A DNA stretch of 37,777 nucleotides from Simkaniaceae bacterium (GTDB lineage Bacteria; Chlamydiota; Chlamydiia; Chlamydiales; Simkaniaceae): contig JASJDV010000005.1 in NCBI GenBank assembly GCA_030064985.1, positions 1 through 37,777 of the forward strand, written 5' to 3'. The translations under genes and the position numbers were made by a program. The notes under the pieces are model-generated. The model was not told where the DNA came from. It ran no database searches and saw only the letters and a program-made list of their open reading frames with translations. Below are positions 28,080 to 37,528 of the stretch, piece after piece. Numbering within the stretch: the first letter of the stretch is position 1; each line of letters starts with the position of its first letter.

Positions 28080-28417
28080 AAAAAGCCATCATTATGATGA
28101 ATTTTCCTCTTCAAGTCAAGCGTGGAGCTCTGCTTTAAGGTGCCTAAAAGATTAAAACTCCCTCAAAATCAAGAGGGTCTAGCCCCCTTAACAAGCCAGA
28201 ACTCACCGCGATACAACCGCCGGCCGGCTTCTTTGTAGCCTTATACGAAAATGCATGGGTCAGATACACTTGATCAAATCCAAAAGATCCGGTCTTTTGC
28301 TGTGAGGATTAGAATCCCTCAAAGCCTTCTTTCAGCGACTTCTCTATAAGGTGATAGTTTATGGCGATTTAAGAATGCTTTGATTCAAAAGTTTGACTTA
28401 GATATTTTGGAAATAAG

Positions 28418-29662
28418 ATGAATAAAACGATCAGGCAAATTGCAGAGTTTTTTGGTTTCTTTTCCAATCAAAAGAGCAGAGTTACACATGCAGCTTTTGA
28501 TAGTAGGCAGGTAAAAGAAGGAACACTTTTTTTCGCCCTTCCTGGTGAGAAAGTTGATGGTCACCAATTTTTAGAAGAAGTTGCTACAAAAAAAGCTATT
28601 GCTGCGGTTGTTTCCAAAGAGTACTCAGGTCCTAGTTTTGGGATGGAACTGATCCCTGTTTTAGAGATTAAAAAGGCGCTTCAAAGTTTAGCTTGTGAAG
28701 TCCTCAAGGACAAAAGTCCTTTAGTTATTGGTGTGACTGGAACTGTAGGAAAGACAACAGCGAAAGAATTTATTGCAGCCGTTTTAAATGAAAAGTTTCG
28801 AGTCGCAAAAACCCCTGGGAGTATGAATTCTCAAGTTGGCTTGCCGTTGACGATTTTGAATTGGGAGGGAAATGATGAGATTCTTGTTTTAGAGATGGGG
28901 ATGAGTCAAAAGGGAGAGCTTTCTCGATTGATTGAAGTTGCTCCACCAGAACTAGGTGTTTTAACAAAAATTAGCTTAGCCCATGCTGCCTTTTTTGATG
29001 ACTTGGAAGGACTTGCAGAAGCAAAATGCGAACTTTTTCAATCAAAAAAGATAAAACACGCCTTTTTGAACCAAGATACGGCAAGATTCAAAGCTGTTCA
29101 AGCCATTCCATCCCCCAAAACATGGTTTAGCAACAGCACACTGAAAGCGCCGTTTTCAGAGCCCCAGCTTTTAGAAAATCTTGGAGCTGCTGTTAGTATT
29201 GCTAGATATTTAGGACTGACTGAGGAAGAAATCCTAAGAGGGATTCAAAAGCTGAAACCTTTTAAGCACCGCGGAGAAAAAATTGAAAAAAAAGGCATTT
29301 TGTTTATCGATGATTCTTATAACGCATCTCCAATTGCAGCAAAAGCAGCTTTTAAAAGCCTGCCCAAAGGCAAAAAAAGATTGGCTCTTTTTGGTGCGAT
29401 GAAAGAATTAGGGACTTTTGAAACAAAAAGTCATGTAGAAGTTGCAGAATGTGCATTGCCAATGATCGATGAGCTTCTCTGCGTTGGAAAAGAATGTCGA
29501 CCAATGGTGGATCTGTTCAAACAGAACGGAAAGCTAGCAAAACTTTTTGTATCTAAAGAAGAAGCAATACAGCATCTAAAAGCTATCACACAAGTTGGTG
29601 ATGTTGTCTTGATCAAAGGATCGAATTCCCTCAAGTTATGGACAGTTTTAAAGGAGATATAA
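28418..29662 (+). CDS. murF: UDP-N-acetylmuramoyl-tripeptide--D-alanyl-D-alanine ligase
   Basis: THAAFDSRQVKEGTLFFALPGEKVDGHQFLEEV, VIGVTGTVGKTTAKEFI, LFIDDSYNASPIAAKAAFKSL. Confidence 0.95.
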   Translation: MNKTIRQIAEFFGFFSNQKSRVTHAAFDSRQVKEGTLFFALPGEKVDGHQFLEEVATKKAIAAVVSKEYSGPSFGMELIPVLEIKKALQSLACEVLKDKSPLVIGVTGTVGKTTAKEFIAAVLNEKFRVAKTPGSMNSQVGLPLTILNWEGNDEILVLEMGMSQKGELSRLIEVAPPELGVLTKISLAHAAFFDDLEGLAEAKCELFQSKKIKHAFLNQDTARFKAVQAIPSPKTWFSNSTLKAPFSEPQLLENLGAAVSIARYLGLTEEEILRGIQKLKPFKHRGEKIEKKGILFIDDSYNASPIAAKAAFKSLPKGKKRLALFGAMKELGTFETKSHVEVAECALPMIDELLCVGKECRPMVDLFKQNGKLAKLFVSKEEAIQHLKAITQVGDVVLIKGSNSLKLWTVLKEI

Positions 29663-29666
29663 TCGA

Positions 29667-30821
29667 TTGATCTACTTGTCTTTGCAGTATTTAGCCCATC
29701 AGACAGCAGTGAAGATTCCCGCTGTTTTTCTCTACGCCTCAACACGGATGATTTTAGCGGCCATGACAACACTTCTTTTAACGATCTTCATAGGGCACCG
29801 CTTTATTAACAAGCTTTATGCTTTGAAGACCGGGCAATCGATCCGAGTGGAAAATTGTCCTACGCTTGCTAAGCTGCATCAAAAGAAAAAAGAGATACCG
29901 ACAATGGGGGGATTTTTAATCCTCATTTCGATGCTGATTGCTCTTATCTTGTGGATGGACCTACGCAATTCTTTTACTTTGATTCTATGCATTGCGACGG
30001 TTTGGTTAGGGCTTCTGGGTGGAATAGATGATTACCTGAAGATGAAACATAAAAACTCTAAGGGGCTTCCAGCAAAAAAAAAGTTTGCCTTACAGCTTCT
30101 TTTTGTGGCTTTATTAGGACTTTATCTTTTATGGCCCCCTTTTAGTGAGACAATTCATTTCGGCCATTGGTTTCCCCCTCCCGCTGCGAATTATGGAGAG
30201 TATTTTTTCCCTTTTAAAAAAGGGGCGCTTTTTACTCTAGGTGGAGTGGGGGGCATTTTAGCCTTCACGATCACAGCAGTTGTTGTAACAGGCTCTTCAA
30301 ATGGGGTGAATTTAACAGATGGCCTTGATGGTTTAGCTTCTGGATGCATTATTTTAGTATCTGCTGTGCTTGCGATCTTTGCGTTTTTATCGAATCACAG
30401 CGAAATGGCCCGTTATTTGAACCTCCCATACATTAAAGGGTGCGCAGAAATTGCGGTGTATTTATGTGCTATGGGAGGTGCATGCCTCGGGTTTTTATGG
30501 TACAACAGCCACCCAGCGCAAGTTTTTATGGGCGATACCGGATCCCTTGCTCTCGGAGGAATTTTAGGCACAGCAGCTGTCTTAATGCGACGAGAATTTT
30601 TGCTGGCCCTGGTGGGAGGAATATTTGTCATTGAAGCTGTTTCAGTCATCTTGCAGGTCTTGAGTTACCGCTATCGCAATAAGAAGAGGATTTTCCGGTG
30701 TGCTCCTCTTCACCATCACTTTGAGTTTAAGGGATGGCCGGAACAAAAAGTGGTCATCCGATTTTGGATTATCAGTCTAATCCTTGCACTTATTGGGCTT
30801 GCTTCCATTAAGTTTCAGTAA
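29667..30821 (+). CDS. mraY: Phospho-N-acetylmuramoyl-pentapeptide transferase
   Basis: KKKEIPTMGGFLIL, GGIDDYLKM, GSSNGVNLTDGLDGLASG, NSHPAQVFMGDTGSLALGG, APLHHHFEFKGWPEQKVVIRFWI. Confidence 0.97.
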   Translation: MIYLSLQYLAHQTAVKIPAVFLYASTRMILAAMTTLLLTIFIGHRFINKLYALKTGQSIRVENCPTLAKLHQKKKEIPTMGGFLILISMLIALILWMDLRNSFTLILCIATVWLGLLGGIDDYLKMKHKNSKGLPAKKKFALQLLFVALLGLYLLWPPFSETIHFGHWFPPPAANYGEYFFPFKKGALFTLGGVGGILAFTITAVVVTGSSNGVNLTDGLDGLASGCIILVSAVLAIFAFLSNHSEMARYLNLPYIKGCAEIAVYLCAMGGACLGFLWYNSHPAQVFMGDTGSLALGGILGTAAVLMRREFLLALVGGIFVIEAVSVILQVLSYRYRNKKRIFRCAPLHHHFEFKGWPEQKVVIRFWIISLILALIGLASIKFQ

Positions 30822-30877
30822 GAGCAGCATTAGGCAAGGTTTGTTTCGTAGGTAAGGCGAATTTTGGGGATAAAAAG

Positions 30878-32050
30878 ATGGATCGATTAAGATCAAAAAT
30901 AGGTTCTAAACGTTGTCTCGTAATTGGCCTAGGCATGAGCGGAAGGGGAGCTGCAAAACTCTTGCTTCAAAAGGGCTATGAAGTGATTGCCGTCGATAAA
31001 AATCCTCAGCACATAGAGGGGGTTGAAGTGCTCCCTGAAACTGCAAACATTGGAAAAGTGGATCTGACAGTATTATCTCCTGGAATTCCACGAAGCCATC
31101 CCCAAGCTCAGGGAAGAGAAGTGATTGGAGAAGCCGAGCTTGCCATGCGCTTTTTAAAAAATCGTGCGATTGGAATTACAGGGACAAATGGGAAAACAAC
31201 ACTGACTCTTCTTTTAACCTATCTATTGAATTTTTCTGGGGCCAAAGCCCGAGCCTTAGGGAATATTGGAGCAAGCATTGCAGAGTATGCTTGCTATCCT
31301 GATCCTACGGAACTTCTAGTGATAGAATTGAGTTCTTATCAATTGGAGACAATGGTAACAAAAGGCTTTGATTATGGTATCATTACAAATGTATCTCCCG
31401 ATCATTTAGACCGCTATGAAAATTTTGAACAGTATAAAAAAACAAAATACCGATTAGGTGAATTACTAAAAGAAGGAGAAATTATTGATGAGAATTCTTA
31501 TTTACAACTAACAAAAAACAAGAGATACTGGGAACTAAAATGTGATCCTGTTCTGCGCGCTGCTTGGGTCATTTCACAAAAATTGGGAATGGATTGGAAG
31601 CAGTTTTTAGAAGGAATCAAAAGTTTTAAACGCCCTAAGCACCGAATGGAAAAGGTACAAAAGCTTGAGGGAGTAACATTTATTAACGATAGTAAAGGGA
31701 CAAATAGTCATGCTGTTCTTTATGGACTATCCCAACTTAAAGGTCCTATCCTTTTAATTGCGGGAGGAAAAGGAAAAGGAGAGACCTTCGAAAACTGGAA
31801 AAAGCCTTTCGAGAGAAAGGTGACAAAAATCTTTGCAATTGGAGAGCTTGCTTTAGAGCTTAAAGAAAAACTCAAAAGCGTTACTGTTTGCAGTGACTTA
31901 GAAGAGGCGGTTAGAAAAGCCTACCATGCTTCTAAAAAAGGAGACACAATCCTTCTTTCTCCAGGTGCTGCCAGCTTTGACCAGTTTCAAAATTATGAAG
32001 AGAGGGGAAAAAAGTTTAAAGACTACGTGAAACAGCTGAAGGAAAAATAA
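30878..32050 (+). CDS. murD: UDP-N-acetylmuramoylalanine--D-glutamate ligase (short)
   Basis: CLVIGLGMSGRGAAKLLLQKG, IGITGTNGKTTLTLLL, LGNIGASIAEYA, ELSSYQLE, NVSPDHLDRY, KHRMEKV, FINDSKGTN, LLSPGAASFDQFQNYEERGKKF. Confidence 0.95.
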   Translation: MDRLRSKIGSKRCLVIGLGMSGRGAAKLLLQKGYEVIAVDKNPQHIEGVEVLPETANIGKVDLTVLSPGIPRSHPQAQGREVIGEAELAMRFLKNRAIGITGTNGKTTLTLLLTYLLNFSGAKARALGNIGASIAEYACYPDPTELLVIELSSYQLETMVTKGFDYGIITNVSPDHLDRYENFEQYKKTKYRLGELLKEGEIIDENSYLQLTKNKRYWELKCDPVLRAAWVISQKLGMDWKQFLEGIKSFKRPKHRMEKVQKLEGVTFINDSKGTNSHAVLYGLSQLKGPILLIAGGKGKGETFENWKKPFERKVTKIFAIGELALELKEKLKSVTVCSDLEEAVRKAYHASKKGDTILLSPGAASFDQFQNYEERGKKFKDYVKQLKEK

Positions 32051-32697
32051 TGAACCGAAGAGATATCATCATTGTCGCAGTTCTTATCAATGCAGGGCTT
32101 GTTGTGACCCTTTTTGTCAGCTCTTTAAAGAAAGAGAGTAGAACAGACCTCGTATCTTCTAAGCCGAGTAAAGAGCAGGTTGACGTTGCAGCAAAACTGA
32201 CTCCTCCGAAAGAAAAAGGAGCAGACCAAGTGGATCAGGTGATTAGCCGCTACACGGCCATGACTAAAGTCGAAGAAAAAAAAGAAGAGTCTCCGCCTCC
32301 CATAGTCCTTACTCCAATAAAAAAAGACGAAAAAACCCCTGTTTTCAAACCTCCTGTAAAGGGTCTGCTTCGGGTTGTGACTGTGGAACAAGGAGATGTT
32401 CTTGAAAAGATTGCCAGAAGTCACGACGTCAGTGTTGATGAAATCATGAAACTGAACAATCTTTCAAACTCTCGTCTACAAATTGGACAAGAATTAAAAC
32501 TTCCTGACAAGAAAGCCCTAAAAATTGATTCGAAAAAAGAAGAAGAGAGAGAATACTATGTGGTGAAAGGCGGCGATAGTCCTTGGACAATTGCTCAAAA
32601 ACATCACATGCAAGTCGAAGAGCTTCTCAAGCTCAATAATATTGATGAGAAAAAAGCTAAACGACTCCGCCCTGGAGATCGTTTAAAGATACAATGA
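32050..32697 (+). CDS. nlpD: Membrane-anchored double-LysM protein at the nlpD position
   Basis: N-terminal TM segment; LysM 1 RVVTVEQGDVLEKIARSHDVSVDEIMKLNNLSNSRLQIGQELKLP; LysM 2 YYVVKGGDSPWTIAQKHHMQVEELLKLNNIDEKKAKRLRPGDRLKI; ORF ends there with no peptidase domain. Confidence 0.85.
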   Translation: MNRRDIIIVAVLINAGLVVTLFVSSLKKESRTDLVSSKPSKEQVDVAAKLTPPKEKGADQVDQVISRYTAMTKVEEKKEESPPPIVLTPIKKDEKTPVFKPPVKGLLRVVTVEQGDVLEKIARSHDVSVDEIMKLNNLSNSRLQIGQELKLPDKKALKIDSKKEEEREYYVVKGGDSPWTIAQKHHMQVEELLKLNNIDEKKAKRLRPGDRLKIQ

Positions 32698-33806
32698 AAA
32701 GTGTCTATTTTCTTTTCTCTTTCGTCACGATTCTTTTTGTAATCGGAATCTTAATGGTTTTCGATACCACCTCTGCTGAGGTGATCGATAAAAATCTGAA
32801 TGTAGGCACCCACCACGTCTTGATCAAGCAGCTTGCTTATGGCTGCCTAGGAGTGATTTTTGCGCTCCTTGTCTACTTCTTTGGGTATAGAAAACTCTTA
32901 GAGTTTTCTCCCTATCTTTTTTATCTCTGTACTGCGTGTTTATTTTTGGTTTTTGTTCCAGGGATTGGAAAAGCACTTAACGGAGCTCATCGTTGGATCT
33001 TTTTAGGACCTATTTCTTTTCAATCTTCAGAGTTTATGAAAGTCATTGCTCCACTTTATTTTATCCATCTTTACTTAAAAACAGATAAAATGACTCTAAA
33101 GCAGTTTTATTTGATTATTTTGCGCTTGTCTGTTCCTCTATTTTTAATACTGATTGAACCCGATAACGGAGCTGTTGTAATCATGATGGCAACGATGATG
33201 GCACTTTTCTTCTTATGTCGTGTAAAATGGCACTATTGGCTTCTTCCTGTTCTCTTTTTAGTTTCACTTGGAGGTTTAGCAGCGTTTCAGATGCCTCACG
33301 TGAAGCAAAGAATTCGAGTATATCTTCATCCAGAAGTTGATTTACTAGGAAAAGGGCATCAACCTTATCAAGCTAAAATTGCAACGGGATCGGGACGTCT
33401 TTTTGGGCGTGGAATGGGAGAAAGCCTCCAAAAATTAAACTATTTGCCTGAAGCGCGCAGTGATTACATTGCTGCTATTTATGCAGAAGAGCTCGGATTT
33501 ATTGGCGTTCTTTTTTTGGTACTCCTTTATCTTTCAATTGCCTATAGTGGTTTTTATATTGCACTAAAAGCGAGAACAAAGGGAGGATTTTGCGTTGCAA
33601 GTGTGATGATTTTTCTGATTTCTTTTCAGGCTTTCCTAAACTTAGGGGTGGTATCAGGACTCCTTCCCAGCAAAGGGACAAACCTCCCTTTTTTTAGCCA
33701 AGGAGGCTCTTCTCTGCTAGCAAATTGCATTGCAATTGCTTTGATTATGAGTGCAAATCAAGTAAAAGAACGGAAAAACACGTGGAAGAGCCTAGAAATG
33801 ACGTAA
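32694..33806 (+). CDS. ftsW: FtsW (SEDS family)
   Basis: Polytopic SEDS protein: LNGAHRWIFLGPISFQSSEFMKVIAPLYF, YQAKIATGSGRLFGRGMGESLQKLNYLPEARSDYIAAIYAEELGFIG, GLLPSKGTNLPFFSQGGSSLLANCIAIALIM. Confidence 0.95.
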   Translation: MKSVYFLFSFVTILFVIGILMVFDTTSAEVIDKNLNVGTHHVLIKQLAYGCLGVIFALLVYFFGYRKLLEFSPYLFYLCTACLFLVFVPGIGKALNGAHRWIFLGPISFQSSEFMKVIAPLYFIHLYLKTDKMTLKQFYLIILRLSVPLFLILIEPDNGAVVIMMATMMALFFLCRVKWHYWLLPVLFLVSLGGLAAFQMPHVKQRIRVYLHPEVDLLGKGHQPYQAKIATGSGRLFGRGMGESLQKLNYLPEARSDYIAAIYAEELGFIGVLFLVLLYLSIAYSGFYIALKARTKGGFCVASVMIFLISFQAFLNLGVVSGLLPSKGTNLPFFSQGGSSLLANCIAIALIMSANQVKERKNTWKSLEMT

Positions 33807-34906
33807 ATCTCCTCATTGCAGCTGGAGGGACAGGAGGACACCTTTTTCCAGCACAAGCATTAGCCTTAGAACTGATTCAAAAACATCCCCATATCCGTAC
33901 CACTTTTATCGGAGCGGGACTTAAAAAAAATACCTATTTTAAAAAAGACCTTTTTCCTTTTGTAGATATTGAAAGTGGAACACCTTTTAAGAAAGATCCC
34001 ATTCACAACCTTAGAGCCCTTGTAAAAATCTCAAAAGGGCTAAAACGTAGTTTACAGTTTATCAAAAAAAAGAAGCCTAACCTAATTATAGGCTTTGGGA
34101 GTTATCACGCCTTTCCAGCAGTTTATGCTGCAAAACTAAAAAAAGTTCCGATGATTCTCTTTGAAAGCAATGCTTTTCCAGGACGAGTGAACCGTTTTTT
34201 CTCTAAATGGGCTAACATTTCAGCGATCCAGTTTTCCCATGCCCGAGCTTATTTAAAGTCTGATTGCGTTTGCGTTCAAATGCCTCTTCTTAAAAAGAAG
34301 GGTGATCTGTCCCAAAAAGAAGCACGCGCTTATTTTGGCTTAGAGCAAGAAAGGTTAACCGTTCTTATTTTTGGAGGATCGCAAGGAGCTCAATCGATCA
34401 ATCATTTTATTTGCGCAGCTTTAGAACCCTTGATTTCAAAAGGAATTCAATTCCAAGTCGTTCATATCGTTGGCGAAGCTAAATGGATAGAAAAGCTTCG
34501 AGAAATCTACAAAAAACACCAAATTCCCTCTTCAGTCAAGATTTTTGAAGACAAAATGGAGTATGCTTGGACCGCCGCAGATCTCAGTATCTCAAGGGCT
34601 GGTGCTGCAACCTTAGCAGAACTGATTGAATTTTCTATTCCAAGCATTCTTATTCCTTACCCCTTTGGCACAGAAAATCATCAATTTAAAAATGCTGCCT
34701 TTGTTACAGAAGAGATTAAAGGAGCTGTGACTTTAGAAGAAAAAGATCTCAAAGGATGTATTTTAGCTGATACGATTGGTCAATTGCTTGAAAATGATCG
34801 AGCAGCATTAAAAAAAATGAAAGGCGCTTTAAGAAACTTTAAAAAAGAAAAAACCAAACAAGATCTTTGTTCAGTAGTCCTCAAAACATTAGGATGGTTG
34901 GGTTAG
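33782..34906 (+). CDS. murG: UDP-N-acetylglucosamine--N-acetylmuramyl-(pentapeptide) transferase (likely GTG start; ORF open from 33725)
   Basis: LLIAAGGTGGHLFPAQALALEL, IGFGSYHAFPAVYAAKL, FESNAFPGRVNRF, FGGSQGAQSIN, SRAGAATLAELIEFSIPSILIPYPF. Confidence 0.95.
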   Translation: MEEPRNDVNLLIAAGGTGGHLFPAQALALELIQKHPHIRTTFIGAGLKKNTYFKKDLFPFVDIESGTPFKKDPIHNLRALVKISKGLKRSLQFIKKKKPNLIIGFGSYHAFPAVYAAKLKKVPMILFESNAFPGRVNRFFSKWANISAIQFSHARAYLKSDCVCVQMPLLKKKGDLSQKEARAYFGLEQERLTVLIFGGSQGAQSINHFICAALEPLISKGIQFQVVHIVGEAKWIEKLREIYKKHQIPSSVKIFEDKMEYAWTAADLSISRAGAATLAELIEFSIPSILIPYPFGTENHQFKNAAFVTEEIKGAVTLEEKDLKGCILADTIGQLLENDRAALKKMKGALRNFKKEKTKQDLCSVVLKTLGWLG

Positions 34907-34910
34907 GTTT

Positions 34911-36218
34911 ATGAGAGAATCGTTTCATTTTTTAGGCATTAAAGGAAGTGGAATGAGCGCCCTTGCCCATATTCTTCTAGAAAAAGGGATGCTAGTTTCT
35001 GGTTCTGATCTTGCTGATATCTCATTTTTGGAAACATTAGGGGTTAAGCGCTCAGAAACTCTACCCGATAAGGGAAAAATTATTTACAGCTCAGCGATTC
35101 CTTCAGATCACCCTGCTTTACTGCAAGCAAAAAGGGAAAGGCGGTCGATTCTTCATCGTTCTGAGTTGATCCATACCTTACTCGAAGGAAAAAAAGGACT
35201 TTTGGTTGCTGGGACTCACGGAAAAACGAGCACTTCTTGCCTCCTATCTTGGGTCCTCATTTCTGCAGGATTTCATCCTTCCTTTGCTGTAGGAGGCATT
35301 TTGCAAAACCTGCAGAAAAATGGAGGATATGGGCCAGGAGGTTTCTTTGTTTTAGAAGCTGACGAAAGCGATGGAAGTTTTCTGAATTACGAAGGGGAAG
35401 GAGCCATTGTAACCAACATTGAAAAAGAGCACCTAGCTTTTTGGAAAAGTGAGAAAAAGCTTGTAAAAGGCTTCCAAACCTTTATATCTCGAATAAAGAA
35501 TAAAAATCTTCTTTTCTGGTGTAAAGATGATCCCCTTTTGAAAAAAATCAATCCTCCAGGAATTTCTTACGGAAAAAAAGGAGATTTGAACCTCTTATCG
35601 TGTGAGCAAAAGGGAGAGAAAACCTTTTTTTCAGCTCAATTTGAAGAAAGCGTTTATCAAGATATTGAACTTCCGTTAATGGGAAAAAAACTCGCACTCA
35701 ATGCTTTGGCTGTTTTTGGTTTATCTTTAAAACTTGGAATTCCTGCAGAAGTGATACGAAAAGCCTTTGTAAGTTTTAAAGGAATCAAGCGAAGACATGA
35801 AAAGATTGGTGAAATTGATTCGATCACAATTTATGATGATTATGCTCATCACCCAACGGAAATTAAAGCGCTACTAAAGAGTCTAACAAAAAGAGGGAAG
35901 AAAGGGAGGCTGATTGCTCTTTTTCAACCGCACCGTTTTTCAAGGACCCAAGAACTCTTTTCTGATTTCAAAGGGGCTTTTGCTCGTGCTGACTTATTGA
36001 TTCTCACATCTATTTATCCTGCTGGAGAAAAACCCATTCCTGGAATTACTGATAAGATTTTTTTTAAACAAATAGAGGAAAGAAACGCTCTTTTCTTGGA
36101 AAAAGAATTTCTATTTGATTATCTTCCAAAAATGTTATTGCCTGGAGATATCCTTGTGACAATTGGAGCTGGAGATATTACACAAGTCGGCCCCAAGCTT
36201 CTTCAGGAACTCTCATGA
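34911..36218 (+). CDS. murC: UDP-N-acetylmuramate--L-alanine ligase, standalone (no fused Ddl domain)
   Basis: FHFLGIKGSGMSALAHILLEKGMLVSGSD, LLVAGTHGKTSTSCLLSWVL, LEADESDGSFLNY, IYDDYAHHPTEIKALL, QPHRFSRT. Confidence 0.96.
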   Translation: MRESFHFLGIKGSGMSALAHILLEKGMLVSGSDLADISFLETLGVKRSETLPDKGKIIYSSAIPSDHPALLQAKRERRSILHRSELIHTLLEGKKGLLVAGTHGKTSTSCLLSWVLISAGFHPSFAVGGILQNLQKNGGYGPGGFFVLEADESDGSFLNYEGEGAIVTNIEKEHLAFWKSEKKLVKGFQTFISRIKNKNLLFWCKDDPLLKKINPPGISYGKKGDLNLLSCEQKGEKTFFSAQFEESVYQDIELPLMGKKLALNALAVFGLSLKLGIPAEVIRKAFVSFKGIKRRHEKIGEIDSITIYDDYAHHPTEIKALLKSLTKRGKKGRLIALFQPHRFSRTQELFSDFKGAFARADLLILTSIYPAGEKPIPGITDKIFFKQIEERNALFLEKEFLFDYLPKMLLPGDILVTIGAGDITQVGPKLLQELS

Positions 36219-36970
36219 AGTACATACGCTTTGTAGTGCTAGTTTGTTTTTCCCTCCTCTGCGTTGGAGCCTTCTATTATACCCTCTCTTATTTTGAGCA
36301 AAGAGGGCCCGAAAGAATCCAGATTAAAGTCATTGCCCAAACAGGTCCTATTAAAGAGGGGCTTAAAACAGATTTTCTTGCAGAGCTTCTCGACTTGTCT
36401 GTAGATCGCCCAAAATATTTGAGCGCTGAGGAAGTCGAAGAGGTCTTAAGAAAAAGCCCATGCATTAAAAATGTTTCTGCCTCTTATTTGAATGCAGAAA
36501 CCCTATATGTTGACTATACCCTGAGAAATCCTGTTTTTGCATTGATTGATTTTGAAAACACAGCACTCGATCTTGAAGGGCATCTCTTTCCCTTAACCCC
36601 CTATTTCACTCCGAAAAAACTTCCCGAGTTCTACTTAGGGCTCAAAGAAATCCTCCCCTTTGAAAAACCCCTTCAGGGAAAAGAGCTGGCTTTAGCTACA
36701 GAGCTCTACCATCTCTTGAAAAGCGCAATTGATCGGATTGATCTTTCTCATATCAATGAAAGCTCTTTAGGGAAAAGAGAAATTGTTGTGGTTTTACGAC
36801 TCTCTAATGATGCGAAGCATATCTTGCGCCTTTCTACAAAAAGGTATAAGGAAGAACTTCTTAACTATCAGCTTCTTAAATCAACTGTGCAAGAAGGGGA
36901 CTTTATTGTAGACTTAAGGGTTCCTAAGCTTGCCTATGTCACTCAACTGAAAGAGGAATTAATTCAGTAG
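36215..36970 (+). CDS. ftsQ: FtsQ-like POTRA-domain membrane protein
   Basis: Single N-terminal TM (FVVLVCFSLLCVGAFYYTL), POTRA-like LSAEEVEEVLRKSPCIKNVSASYLNAETLYVDYTLRNPVFALID, position directly after murC with ATGA overlap. Confidence 0.75.
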   Translation: MKYIRFVVLVCFSLLCVGAFYYTLSYFEQRGPERIQIKVIAQTGPIKEGLKTDFLAELLDLSVDRPKYLSAEEVEEVLRKSPCIKNVSASYLNAETLYVDYTLRNPVFALIDFENTALDLEGHLFPLTPYFTPKKLPEFYLGLKEILPFEKPLQGKELALATELYHLLKSAIDRIDLSHINESSLGKREIVVVLRLSNDAKHILRLSTKRYKEELLNYQLLKSTVQEGDFIVDLRVPKLAYVTQLKEELIQ

Positions 36971-37528
36971 AGAAAAAATCTTTCCTTTAAGTTCTTTGCT
37001 ATCTATGTCCTTTTGGTTGAGCCCCTCTTGAAGGACGTGGCTGATCGCTGCTGCTTGGATATTAGACATTTCTGGATTAACTCTTTGTAAAAGAGACCCC
37101 ATCATCTCACCTAGATCTTCAGGAGTTTCTAACTGAGAAAGATTGACAGCGATTTCAATCTGAGTGGCTTGCATTACAACACAACTTTTCGGGTTATTTT
37201 CGGTTAGATGATCAACGATTCGCTCGATTTCATAGGGGATTTGGTCGAGAGTTTTTTTTCCGCAATCAATCTCCTCCATAAGATCCTTAAGTTCTTCACT
37301 TGCAGCGCTTGCTTCTGCTGCTGTCGCGGTCCCTTTTTCTCCTATTTGCATAATATATTGGAGTCCCCGAAACCCTTCCGTAGGGAAGGTTGGCTGTCGA
37401 ATCGATTGATACCAAGAATAAAAAGCTTCGGCTTGTCCCTGAAAAGATTGTGTTTCTCGGGCTGAAGCACTTGCTTTGGGTGTGATCCCTGGCATTTGGT
37501 AGTCTGGGACCGGATCAATACTTCTCAT
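36959..37528 (-). CDS. Hypothetical protein, helical, convergent with ftsQ
   Basis: 189-aa ORF MRSIDPVPDYQMPGITPKASASARETQSF...; Ser/Ala/Pro-rich N-terminus, no TM; 3' end overlaps ftsQ by 12 bp. Confidence 0.7.
   Translation of the reverse strand: MRSIDPVPDYQMPGITPKASASARETQSFQGQAEAFYSWYQSIRQPTFPTEGFRGLQYIMQIGEKGTATAAEASAASEELKDLMEEIDCGKKTLDQIPYEIERIVDHLTENNPKSCVVMQATQIEIAVNLSQLETPEDLGEMMGSLLQRVNPEMSNIQAAAISHVLQEGLNQKDIDSKELKGKIFSLLN

Noticed and set aside
27833-28114. ORFs across tRNA-Cys (27833-28114 minus, 27879-28097 plus)
   Set aside because: Contain the antisense or sense tRNA sequence translated; typical spurious tRNA-overlapping ORFs.
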